Below, one piece after another: positions 53,357 through 64,000 of a stretch of 64,000 nt of DNA. The stretch is from Niebla homalea (taxonomy: Eukaryota; Ascomycota; Lecanoromycetes; Lecanorales; Ramalinaceae), in contig JAHGAU010000029.1 in the NCBI GenBank assembly GCA_019925105.1, forward strand, positions 434,001 through 498,000. Reading direction: 5' to 3'. The first letter of the stretch is position 1; each line of letters starts with the position of its first letter. The notes beneath the pieces were generated by a model. That model did not search any database, had not been told where the DNA came from, and was given only the letters and a program-made list of their open reading frames with translations. The translations under genes and the position numbers were made by a program.

Positions 53357-54898
53357 ATGCCAAATTACGCCAGCGAATATTTCTTACCAGGGCCTCACAG
53401 TCCGGGATATGAAGAATGGCTTGCCGAAAATGACCCCAACACAGAAGGGCCCCAAACAACCAGATACAGTCCGAGTCCCCCGCTGTTGACGAGTCCCACG
53501 CTGTCTCCACAATGGCCTGAATGGCCTCCCGAACGGCTTGACCGGCCAAATTACGCCAGCGAATATTTCTTACCAGGGCCTCACAGTCCGGGATATGAAG
53601 AATGGCTTGCCGAAAATGACCCCAACACAGAAGGGCCCCAAACAACCATGTACAGTCCGAGTCCCCCGCTGTTGACGAGTCCCCCGATGTCTCCGAGTCA
53701 GACGCTGTCTCCGAGTCCCCCACTGTCTCCGAGTCCCCCGCTGTCTCCTTTATACCCTCGGGACCCGCTGCCTTACGGCTTTGGAGTAGAGATTGAGTTC
53801 GTCGCAAAGCCACGCACGATATATGACCCCCAGTCAGAGGAATTTATGAAAGTCGACGATAAGTATTGGCGGAGGAAGCTAAGGGACGAGTTGGTGAGGG
53901 AGGACTTACCTGCAGTGGAGGGGAGTAAAAAGTACGTCCGGCATTATGACAAGTGGTATATCACTCGGGACGCGTCTCTGAGACCGGGATTGTATCAAGG
54001 CAAGTAGGGAGCGAGAGAAGAATTTAAACAGAAATTCGAGATGGCCCATCATGGTCGCAAAGGACCGCAAATCAAGAGGTGTGACTAACGGTCCGTAGTC
54101 GCCATCGAAGCCCCCTCTCCGGTGCTCACATCCATCCACCAACTGGATCTGAACATCGACGGCTTTTGGAGAGCCGCCCGAAAACTCTTCGACATTCAAA
54201 GGGACCTCAGCTGCGGAACCCACATCCACGTCGCCCCGTATCAACGCCGCTACACGCTCGACGAACTCCGAAAGATCGCGTATGCCGTAGCTTCCCAAGA
54301 AGAAATGATCATGGCCATCTTACCTCCAGAACGTATCGATAATAAGCACTGTCGCCCAAGCTCCATGAGGTCAGAGGAGCTCAGGGACGATCTCGAGCAA
54401 AGATACTACGACAGGCCGGGTCACTTGGCATTGAGGTTGAAGACCAAGCTCTGGGACTGCGATACCGAGCAAAAACTGGTGACGTATATGCAGGCGGGCG
54501 AGAGAAGGGTCTTGTGGAATTTCCAGAACGTATTGCCGGGCAATTGCAGTACGGTGGAATTCAGGGGCGGGAGGCACATGAGGGGGCCGAAGAGGACGAA
54601 GAGGTGGATTGCGTTCGCAGTGGCATTCGTGGCCGAGGCAATTGCCGATGTAAGATCATCGAATTACGTGCATATCAATGGAACAGAAGAGGAAGTGCTG
54701 ACCAGAGTCTAGGATTGGGAGGGAAGTCCGTCTCCAAGAGAGGCGAACATTGACCTTTGGTGGCAGAGTATTCGATCTAGGGCTTTTGATCTTCATATGC
54801 TCGAACATTTGCCTGAGAAATGGAGTCGTATGAGGGATGTTGCTTCCGATACGTACTCATCGGATAACGAGTCGATGTGGTTACAGGGAACCTACTGA
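53357..54898 (+). CDS. Putative amidoligase (Amidoligase_2-type)
   Basis: Three exons, 53357-53999, 54099-54649 and 54713-54898, give 459 residues. The first intron has a GC donor (GCAAGT) and the second a GTAAGA donor. Residues 1-130 are Pro/Ser-rich and contain a 62-residue in-frame duplication (NYASEYFLPGPHSPGYEEWL twice). The enzyme part starts with YGFGVEIEFV, the Glu-rich strand of COOH-NH2 ligases, then VAIEAPSPVL, CGTHIHVAP, EEMIMAILPPER, YYDRPGHLALR and VEFRGGRHMRGPKRTK. It ends with an ordered helix (LWWQSIRSRAFDL). Family members are thought to join amines to carboxylates; fungal substrates are unknown. Active-site-type Glu, His and Arg residues are present. Confidence 0.85.
53360..53731. 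repeat. 186-bp in-frame tandem duplication
   Basis: The unit starts at 53360 (CCAAATTACGCCAGC) and again at 53546. About the first 140 bases of the two copies differ at only a handful of positions, and they then drift apart into GAGTCCCCC-type Ser-Pro repeats. The period is 62 codons, so the reading frame is kept. Confidence 0.9.
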
Positions 54899-55895
54899 AC
54901 AAAGGTCGACCGACATGTCACGAGGAAACCAGGCGTCCTCCTTATGTTGCATTCGCTATGTCGTCCCCGGGCGCCAAAGTTGGCTTCTTCTTTACTCTCT
55001 TGACATTCTCTCAATCACTGTACATCCTTATGAGTACTGCCTCAACCTGGAGCATCCAACGAAGCATTTTCAGTCCTCAACATCATCTCTACGCACCATC
55101 TCCCTCAGTACTCCGCTTCAACTTTTCTCGGCAGTATTTTTCCTCCAACATCCCCCCCCTCCCCAAAATCACGCTCAGCCGTGCCGATCCAACCTCGACG
55201 TAATCAAAAGATGGCCTCGTTGATGTGCTCTATCTCCCCATTTCAGGCGTCTGAGAGCCGAGTCAATCCCTTCTCGGTGACTCCAACCCGGCTTTCTTGA
55301 TGGCTCTCACGCGTTCTTCCGTTAATAAGCGAGCGACCACCACCACCTTTCTCCCCCCCCACCCAAAGATCCTCCCTTTCGCTCGAGAGCGGGCAAGACG
55401 AGCACGTTCCCCAATACACATCGTGATCCACAAATAAAAATTTAAACGTGATATGCGAAACTGTTGGAGGTATCTATTTCCCCATGGCGCTAGAAAAAAT
55501 GCAAGGATCATATGTATGTACAGGATGCTGATCTGTAGCTGTGACATCACGGGCGATGCAAAGATATGTTACATTTGTTGTCTGATGGCGGCAACAACGC
55601 GAGGTGATGAAGGGATGAATGGGGTTCAGCCCACACTGTCATGTTGCGGGTCTTCCCACCCCAACCCACCCTAACCCACCCAGTCAGTCCAGTCGAATAG
55701 CCATCTGGGGGGCGAGGCTTCTGTTCCCACGTACCTGAACTTCCATGGCGGTTCTCCGCCCACACACACACACACCTTCCACCTCAAAGCAGGTTCTGGC
55801 CGCCCACGCGCGCCTTGGCATCCCACACACCCGCTTCATGCCAAAAAAAAAAAAAAAAAAAAAACTGGGCGCCCGACCGCTTACCCACCTACGCA
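54899..55895. other. Intergenic with poly-A tract
   Basis: The convergent 3' regions of the amidoligase and App1-like genes. A run of 22 A lies at 55843-55864. There is no supported gene. Confidence 0.55.
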
Positions 55896-57654
55896 CTACA
55901 TACCCAACCCCATCCACATCACCGCCCCGATCGCGGCGGCCGCCACCCAAGTCATGGGGATGGTGAAGTTGGTCGCCCCGCTCTTGCTCAGGCCGAATGG
56001 GAGACCCTGGGTGCTGAACGTGACGGTCTGCTTGATGGTGCTGTTGACGCAGTGGCCGCTGGCGATGTCGAGGTTGGTGAGATCGTCCTTTGGATTTCAT
56101 GGATGGCGGCATCAGCATGGAGCAGGGCATATCTCTTGCAGGCGCCACACACAATCTTGAAGAAAAAAGAAGGGGGGGGGGGAAATAAATTGGGAAGGGG
56201 GCTGGGACGGCTACTTACGGGGACATCAAAAAACATGTAGGTCGAGTTGTCGACGTCCTTGAACCCGCTCGTATCGTAGGGGAATTTGTCGCCGGGGTCC
56301 GTGTTGCTCGTGTTGCGCAGCAGGATGCACTGCACCTGGCCCGGGAACTCCGTCACCATGGCGGGATAATCGCGCATCACGTCCGCGTTGCTCGTGTCGG
56401 CCACGAGCACGAATTTCCGCTTCGGATAGGTCTGGAAGATCTTCTCCAGCAGGAACTTCCGGATCGACAGGGTGGCGGACACGTCGCTGAAATTGAGCGG
56501 GCGCGTGTCGAAGCTGCCGCCCGGGTAGGTCTTGTAGATGAAGTCCATGTAGTTGCGGGTGATCTGCTCGGGGGTCGTCGTCAGATAGTGAAAGTGGGCG
56601 TTGGGGATGGAGCGCGACCAGTTGGCGTAGATGTCCGGCATGTTCATCCACGGTGTGAAGGGGCGGGCGAAGGAATTGAGGAGGCCTTCTTTGGGTTGGT
56701 AGATCTTCGTGACGCGCAGGATGTCGTCGATGTCGGAGATGACGGTCAGCCCGGAGTCGGGGACGAGGTAGGCGGTGGCGTTGCCGTTGATGTCGCCCTC
56801 GGTGTAGACGTTCAGCCGTTGGATGTTGGAGGTGGTGTTGCCGGCTGTGAGGCCGTTGTCTTGGATCTGGACAAAGCCGTCGAAGTCGCCTTCCACAGTT
56901 GTGGGGTCGGGGAACTTGACGGTTTGGTTACCGCCGGAGGGGGTGACGGCACCGCCGCCGCCTTGCTCGCCGGATGCACCGGCGGTGGGGGCCGGAGCGA
57001 GCTGGAAGGTGACGTTCTGATTGTCCTGTTGGAGGACGAAGATCTCGGCGGTCAGGTTGCGGGCTTGGGATGCTTGTGGTGGGGGAAGGGATTCGACAGA
57101 GGTGTCGATGAGGAAGACGTTAGCGAGATCGTTCAGCTTGGACTCGGAGATATTGGGTTGCTTGTAGACGTTTCCGTGGAAGCGAAGATTCCAGCCTTGG
57201 TCGGTCCAGTTGCCATAGCCTCTGCCCACGTCATTAGCACGAGGAGTCCCCAAATGAGTGGTGTTTCATACGGGATGTTCAAGACCTGTGTTGGCAGCGC
57301 CTTCACCTGATCATCATCCAAGCCCAGGCTGCTCTGTACTTTGTCGCCTGTTGGAAAATCTTGGAAGAAGTTGGGAACACCACTGGCGACATAGCTTGGA
57401 ATGTCGGAGCCCAATCCACTCAAGATAGAATTGGTGTCGGCAGTGATGTCACTTATGATGCCCCTTCTCTTGAGCGTCTTGGTCGGATGCCAATTGGGGC
57501 TTGCAGCGGCAGGGGTGATCAGGGGAGGTTCTTGAGCGACGTAGGCTGGGTGTAGAACATCTTGAAGATCACGAGGAACAACATTTGCGGCAGTGAGGGA
57601 GACGAGAGCGAATGCGATGCCCAGTGAGGTTTTGGATCGTGTCGTTATCCTCAT
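55896..57654 (-). CDS. App1-like (DUF2183) protein, secretory
   Basis: Three exons, 57272-57654, 56219-57221 and 55896-56087, with introns of 50 and 131 bp, give 525 residues. The start is MRITTRSKTSLGIAFALVS, a signal peptide cleaved near residue 23. Exon 2 holds the N-terminal beta domain with several NxT/S glycosylation sites (NVTF, NSTY, NATA). It then holds the HAD-like core VISDIDDILRVT, YLTTTPEQITRNYMDFI, RKFVLVADTSNADVMRDYP and the CILLRNTSN strand. DIDDI supplies the catalytic Asp pair of the DUF2183/App1 phosphatidate-phosphatase-type family. The last exon, recovered by splicing, ends in a hydrophobic stretch (MTWVAAAAIGAVMWMGLGM) suited to a GPI anchor or tail anchor. It probably acts at the cell surface or in the secretory pathway. 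Confidence 0.85.
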
Positions 57655-58815
57655 GGCGGTCGTGAAGCTCAGGCAGTCAGGAATCGCGTAAACAAAAGCA
57701 GCGCTGTACGCGCAACGGATGATGGGTGACGGCAAACAGTTCTTGAAGGATTGAAATGAGAGCTCGTGACAGCTATCTCGAAACCAGGATCTAGTAATAG
57801 GTTTAAAGGAATGAGGATCACGGTCCGGTAGGGCGCTGTCAATGGTATATTAATGCGTCGGGAAATCAGGTTTATGATGCGATTCAGGCATGGCCGGGAT
57901 CCCGGCGGCTGCGGATGCATGGCACGATGGCGTACTTAGGTGCTTGGGTGGCACCGGCAGCGGACGCCAAGCACGTGGGTTTCAGCTTCTCTTCCTCCAC
58001 ATTCCACGTTTCAACATCCCGTCCCAGGTCTTTGATGCATAAGTGGAACCCGTTGGTCGTCAGGCACATGTGGCGTTTTCCTTTCCTTCCCCTGCAACAA
58101 ATGTTCGTATGACCAAGATTGTGAGGCAAATTGCACATGATCAAGCAGGGCACGGTATTGCAAGAAGACAGTATTATATTACAGCAAGAGAGATAATGAT
58201 CATCCACTCACATTTGTCTCCTCTCATCTTCAATATCTTGCAACAGGATGCCAACTTCCTCCAGACCCAACCACGCAACGATGAGATGCAACGAGTCGAC
58301 CACCCAGCCCAGCCACCAGCGTGTCCCAGTGCCAGTAGGATAGATTGAAGCAGTCGCAAGATGCCTCCCTCCCAGCCAAAGCTAACCCCATCCCTCCCAG
58401 ATACTTCTTTGGATATCAATGATGATCGATGCTTTATTCGCTCACAAGTGCCTTCCCATGCGCCTTGGTTTGTATGTATGTGTCAAAGATCCGACTGGCG
58501 TTTACAGAACGGCAGATCCCTGATCGGAGTATGTACGTTTTTTGATGAATATAGTCAATGATTGTGTAGCCAGCTTGCGCTGTATCTCGAGTCAAGTCCG
58601 TCGAATCTAGTTGTTGATGATGATGGTGAAAACGAATGAATTGTTGACATGCTGATCAGCTATGTCCAATGCCGAGCCAATGCAAGAATGAGAGTGGGTA
58701 AGACATGAGAAACTCTTCCCCTTGTCACCGAGTATTTGGTGGTATGAATATGTATGTGCGAAACCGGTGCAAAAGTGCCGTTGTGACCCTTTGCCCCCCT
58801 GGGTTGCTGACTGGC
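57655..58815. other. Intergenic, no gene seen
   Basis: The spacer between the App1-like gene promoter and the 3' end of the transcription-factor gene. Short frames only. Confidence 0.5.
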
Positions 58816-61800
58816 TCAGCCAAACGACGATGTTGTAGCGACATCCATTGGATCCTCCTCGTCATTCTCGAAGAGGTATCTCTGCAAACATTCGAGGATC
58901 CAAGCGTCATGACCTAGAGTTGGCGATATCGGTCTCAAGGTTCTCAAGAATCCGATGGTCCGTTTGAATAAGTATGTCATCGTCGTCTTGGGAGTGCTCG
59001 TGGGTGTGCTACTAATGAAATGCTTCAGGCTTTTCGATCTGTACACAGCTGAGAGAACAAGCATGTTGCCAAATTGTCTGTGGAGCAACTGTCAGCATCT
59101 CTGCCCTTATTTCATGACTAGATACAAATGCTTACGCATGAGCCGTCCCGAAAATGTTGGTAACAATCAGGCGTTTCATCGCCATGGCTTCATCGAATGC
59201 CTGCGTGCTCTGGATTGCTGCCTCAATGGCCATCCTCGCCGAGTTAAGGACTTCTCCCTGGAACGAATTGGTCGGAGGCTTGGGTGGTGCCATGGAGCCA
59301 AAACCGTGCGCCTCCCCTTGTGCCAGATAATGATTGAGTTCACCCTTGCTTTCAAGCTCGAGTGCGTAATGCACCATTGGCCGGTGGATGATGTACAGAG
59401 CACCGAAATATTTACCCCGAAGCCGTGCTTGATTGATATCGCGGGGAGGACGGTCTTTCTCCGTACAGTTGATCTCGAGCGGTAGAGCAGAGCGCCAGCC
59501 CTTTTCCAGCCATTCATGAAGCAGGTCACGCATGTTCTTATTTTTAGCTGCCTCCGTGAGCTCCATTCCTACGACAAGGTCAGTACTTCTAAATGGCATC
59601 GTGGGTCGGAACTCCTACTAGGTGGGTAGACCTCCAATTGTATGCAATCAAGAAGGTTTCGCAAGTGCAATTGGTAGCTGTAAAATCGCATCACCTCGCT
59701 CCTGTGAGGCAGATTTGGCATTGGTTGCGCATCTTCTGGGAAGTAGCCGTCAGGGTAGGCGACGTTCTCAATCTGCCGAATCCCACTCGGAGGAAGATCT
59801 ATTTCGGCTAATATGTCGCTGTGGGGCGTGGGTTAATACTGCTATCCTGCTATCAACAGGACCGGCAATTTACCTTTCCAATTGCAAAGCCGTGTAGAAA
59901 GCCAAGCGTATGGAATTCTGGCGAGATTTCCGATAGCTCTTGAGCACGGGGCTAGGCAGATAGATGAGGACAGTTCTTCCTTGGCTTCGGGTCGGATATT
60001 CAACTTACTCTCGTGCCAATATGCAACAACCTCTCGAAGCAGACTGAATCCAGACAAGACTTTCGACTGAATTTGCCAACTGACCCGCATACAGGCCTGC
60101 CAGGAGACAGCATTGCACGTAGATTATATCGTGAGAGCCTGTCATGTTTCCAAGGATGTCGGTTGCCATGGCGTAATATGCCAAGCCTGGGATAACATCG
60201 AGATTCCTGAGAGGCAGGTGCATGGCATCTCCCGTGGCCGACCTAGGGCTTTGGAGAGTTGGTCGAACGTGAGTGACCGGTGACTGAACGTTGGTCGAAT
60301 AGGAAGATGATGAAGGCGAGTTCCTCATCGGCTGAGAGTAAGGGGGCGGCGAATCGATTCTGAGCCCTGCAGGAGATTGCACGCGTGGAGCATTGGTATT
60401 GCTGGCTTGCACAGGGCCCGGAAGGGCTTCCCGGCAGCAGCAAATCTTGCCCAAAGCCATGACAAGCAAGACGGTCGCCGTTGCAGGGGAGCGCTCCAAC
60501 AGAGGTTTCGGATTCATCGAAGAATGTGAAGCATTACCTTCCGGCCAAAATTGACCATCTGAACGTTTCCGCTTGACGGCCTTGTGGAAACCAGCACCAC
60601 CGTACTGAAGGGCCTCAAGGTTTGCATTTGAGACAGGAAGCGCAAAGGGCGTTTTGCCAGATCCGGCTTCCGAGGGCGTGCCATACCTCTTCTTGAAACT
60701 TTCGATGGTCTTTGACAAGGCGGTCTCGTCCAAGAATGGATGAAGGATGTGAAGATTCTGCATGTAGCTTTGATGGAAAAAGGAGACCGTCTGGGAGTCC
60801 AATTTGAGCGAGTTGTCGGAGCAGAGGCCGCCTGGAGGGTCTTCGCTGGTCGGGTCACCTACGTATGGATTGAAAGCATATCCCCACCCCGTGTCGACAG
60901 AAGAAGCCGGGCTGGACGCACTGGAAGCCTCATCGTTTGGTGCGCCAGTCGAATTACTGGCCGGACTACCAGCGTTGGTACCGGTTTGACTGCCATCACC
61001 TGGATCTGGCCCCTGACCTCGACCGTAAAGGTGTAAGGGCCCCTTGCGAAGTTCCATTTCCATGACATAACCTTCGCTGTGGTCACCAAACTTCATTTCC
61101 TTGCATTCTCGAAGGAGATTTCTGATTGAAGGCCAACGAAACAACTTTTGCGCTGCGGTATTGTGTTCGGTTTGGATGGCATTCTGCTTCGCGACTGAAG
61201 GCAGGTCCTGCGAACTTGATTCCGAAGGGTTCGTATTGAATGATCCACTGGGACTAGCATCCACCAATTTTCCTTCCTTGGCTGTTGTAGTATACTGTGC
61301 CCCAGAGGCGACTGGTTTTGGATTGCTCGTGGAAGCTAGATTTGGGCTGCCTCCTTTCGGCACGTTCAATTTTGAATCCGTCTCTTCCGACATCACGTTA
61401 GTCGTTTTGAGAGGCAAAGGCTGCGAAGAGAGCAGCTGCTCTATGCGCTCGAGCTTGGGGCCAATAACATCTTTGAAGGAGTCCAAGTTCCTCTTGTGAT
61501 CTTCGAGCTGCTCCAAGATTGCTTGGTTTGCGCGATCAAGCCTGGAGGAACTCATCAGCATCGTTCCCCAGATCCAAAGGGTCGGGCAATCTAATACTTT
61601 GCAGGAGCAACACTTTGATAGTTGCACGCAGAACCCGCTTCCTCACAAGTAGAGCACCGAGGCTTCCGCTCGTCGCACTTGGATTTTCTCGTCCGACAAA
61701 CATCGCAAGCCTGGCAAAGTCAGATCGAGTCTCTCATCTTTGAAGAGGTGCATACTTGTTGAGCGCGATTCCCCTTCTTCGGACGCTGGTTATGATTTGC

Positions 61801-62430
61801 CGCGGGGTGGCCATACGGCAAGGATGGATACTGATGCGGGCCCGCAGTCACGGGCGAAGGCATGTAGCCATCACCGCCGTATGTTGGTGTTGGGGGCGGT
61901 TGGTCGTGCGGATGCATATAGTTTGCGTGAGGATGTATACTGTTCCCGTTGAGATGGGCGTCCGGCGGCGGATAGCTAGGCATAGGGCCTGAAGGGTCGT
62001 GAGGATATTGTGGAGGGTAGTGCTGTGGTTCCGCGGTGGTTGCGATATTCATCGGCCTTTGCGGAGGACCGGGATACTGGTGGGGATCTCCGATAGGCGA
62101 TCGCGGGGCGGTCGATGAGCTACCACGACGGGAATACTCGGCATCTGGTTGGAATCGGCCATCCCGTGGCGTGGTGTGACCTGAATGAGGATGCTGCTGG
62201 ACATAGCTGTGGGGATCCGGTAGACTCCTGCTGTCATGACTTACGTCATGAAATGGCGAGGGAGGCGGAGGGGGCTGCTGCATCAGCTGCGGCTGCGGGT
62301 ATGGTGACGGCGCTGGCAGGCCATGAGGTGCTGGAGGATGCTGAGGTACTTGTGATTGCTGTGGGGGCATTCGTAAAGGCGCTTCGTAGAACTGGCGCGA
62401 CCGCTTCACTTCTGGACCGCTTCCATCCAT
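58816..62430 (-). CDS. Zn2Cys6 transcription factor with fungal_trans domain
   Basis: Seven exons were joined: 61756-62430, 61598-61710, 60009-61541, 59874-59936, 59619-59818, 59136-59568 and 58816-59077. Introns are 45-72 bp and all phases agree, giving 1092 residues. The start MDGSGPEVKRSRQF is preceded by an in-frame TAG. Residues 1-225 are His/Pro/Gln-rich, as in activation domains. Exon 2 holds the binuclear cluster CDVCRTRKSKC...CSTC with spacing CX2CX6CX6CX2CX6C (C227-C254), followed by a dimerisation-type coil (LDRANQAILEQLEDHKRN). The middle homology region of fungal regulators follows (FFHQSYMQNLHILHPFLDE, then GLAYYAMATDILGN and SIRLAFYTALQLESDILAE). The target pathway cannot be told from sequence. 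Confidence 0.9.
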
Positions 62431-64000
62431 CTATGCTCAAATTGCTGGCAGTCCTACATGCCCAATAGCGGTCTTCGATCCATTCACGAAACCCTCAACT
62501 TCTCGCCAGGACGATCCAGTAGGCCAGCCTGGACTGCTTCGCCTCCAAGGTTCATCAAAGACTTGGGCGAGTACCGGGATGACGAGCAAAAGGTTCGTAG
62601 CTAAGAGGACGATGGTCAGTTGAGCTGCAGCTCGAACAGGTGGAGACATGAGCAAGCGCGGTGGGGCGCGAGCTCCAAGAGGGCGGGCATCTTACTGACA
62701 ATTCAACTTGGTGAAGTGGTCGCGAGGCGGAATGCGCACTGCGTATGATTGCTTATAGAGTAGTGAGGATGCCAAAAGCTGCGAATGCGAAATCGTAGAG
62801 TCCTAAGGTATCCAACTCGGCCGAGAAACCGGTGAGGCGCAGGAGAAATATGGGTTCGCAAACGTGGTTTGGGTCCGACCGTTCGAGGAAGACTTGTGTG
62901 ATGGGTGGCGGCTGTCACTTTGTGGGTAGCCACATGGCAGACGGGTACTCCAAAATGTCAACAATGCCAGCAATTTGGGGATCGACGTAGAAGACCAGGA
63001 ACAGGCGAATGAGACTGGATGGAATAGGTAGCAATCTGAATGATATCAGTAGCTCCAAGGTGGAACACGCCCGCGGCTTGAATTACCTCCAACCCTTGCA
63101 ACCCACTTCTGTCTAGTGGAGAAATAGCGGACGAGGGGGTGGGGGAGGTGATTTCCAACTGATCTTCCCGAGGTCTTGGGTCCGCAACAGGGATCTCCGG
63201 GGATCTGGATAGAGTAGGTAGTATCTGATCAGACTGGCGGTAGTGTCTAATAGTTATGCTGGGAGGGCGAGATGGAGATTTGGTCTGGCTCTTTTCTAGG
63301 ACAAAGACTGGAAGCCTGATTGGAAGAGAGGAAGCGGGCAGGCTATTGGCCATGGAAAAAGCATGATATTCTGAAGGAATTCCCATTAATTGTGCCGGGG
63401 AAAGGCCTGTGTGGATCCATCTCGTAAGCTTTCTTATGAAATCACAAAATCATCATCACGCATCCTTCCCGCCAATCCTCTTACGCTTAATAATAATGCT
63501 GAACTTGTGTGCTTTTTGCGACCTTTTCCTGGACAACCGACAACGTGGCGATCCCCCTCAACTTGCTGCACGCCCTGATCCTTCGACAACGCCTGACCTC
63601 TTGGCTCTCTATCTGCTTTCCTGTTCGGGGTAAAATTCTGTAAGCCCCACTGCCATCTTGACCACACCCACGCTGACCTGCTTTCTTGCGGTGGTGAGGC
63701 ATTGTTCGCTCCAAATGAAACAAGCTCTGCCAAGACGATATTCTTCAGGAGTAGTAAGGTACATAATAGCGGGCAATAGTCCCCCAACGTACCACATGTT
63801 CGGGACAGCTTAGCGACGCCACTGACACCACTGACACCGCTGACACCGCTGGGGCCGGATGCCTCGTGGCAGATTGCCCCAGACGGCCAGACACCCTGCC
63901 AATTTGCGCTGGAATAGAGTGTGAGGCAGGATGGATGAGGCATAGCTAATGAATTCCCTCATAAACCAGCCCGTCTTAAGGTGCAACCTATGACGAATCA
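62431..64000. other. Right end, no confident gene
   Basis: This holds the promoter and leader of the Zn2Cys6 gene. A minus-strand frame (62958-63386, about 142 codons) has no recognisable domain, and a possible exon around 62910-63060 has weak splice signals. A 9-bp repeat (CTGACACCA-type, 63822-63848) lies near the end. A gene running off the right edge is possible but not supported. Confidence 0.45.

Noticed and set aside
53190..53813. 207-codon minus-strand frame with repeated SETASDS-type sequence
   Set aside because: It is the antisense shadow of the duplicated Ser-Pro region of the amidoligase gene.
56588..57310. 240-codon plus-strand Val/Gly-rich frame
   Set aside because: Antisense shadow of the App1-like coding exon, which has strong domain support on the opposite strand.
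62703..63386. Possible minus-strand gene at the right edge with a hydrophobic C-terminal exon
   Set aside because: Joining the frames needs a poor donor, and no domain appears; the evidence is too thin to annotate.

Overview
The window is nuclear DNA from a filamentous ascomycete (Pezizomycotina). The evidence is short GT-AG introns (about 45-130 bp), an APSES regulator of the StuA type, a Zn2Cys6 regulator, 2EXR/DUF7730-like proteins, a fungal amidoligase and nonsense changes that look like repeat-induced point mutation. A Dothideomycete is my guess, made without a database search. All gene models were spliced by eye, and reading frames were checked across every junction.

Left part (1-16.1 kb). 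A truncated MIT-domain gene is followed by two minus-strand pseudogenes, a cytochrome P450 and an MFS exporter. From 7.1 to 12.7 kb there is a same-strand array of six intronless genes for small membrane proteins. They are recognisably related to one another but I do not recognise the family. A seventh minus-strand gene (13.4-13.9 kb) encodes a single-span protein. Each of the seven has an ACAAT/ATTGT/CTTTG-rich element some 45-160 bp before its start, usually with a TATA-like stretch in between. Two plus-strand orphan genes (14.2-16.1 kb), possibly distant paralogues of each other, close the block. Tandem and direct duplications are frequent here. This is the accessory and most novel part of the window.

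Middle (16.3-33.2 kb). A BRCT-domain gene, a 2EXR/DUF7730-like gene, stuA and a conserved gene of unknown function lie here. An approximately 8 kb stretch upstream of stuA has no gene I can support and probably holds its long leader and promoter.

Right part (34.1-64 kb). Mostly housekeeping genes: 5-oxoprolinase, a membrane-anchored DUF7730-like protein, protein disulfide isomerase, a conserved disordered protein, another 2EXR/DUF7730-like protein, mitochondrial serine hydroxymethyltransferase and a small orphan. A 680-bp foldback MITE with TA target duplication follows, about 540 bp upstream of an amidoligase gene that carries a fresh in-frame 186-bp tandem duplication. The window ends with an App1-like (DUF2183) secretory protein and a large Zn2Cys6 transcription factor. 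I found no rRNA, tRNA or CRISPR. The genes do not form one pathway, although 5-oxoprolinase (glutathione cycle), PDI (oxidative folding) and SHMT (one-carbon metabolism) are all basic metabolism.
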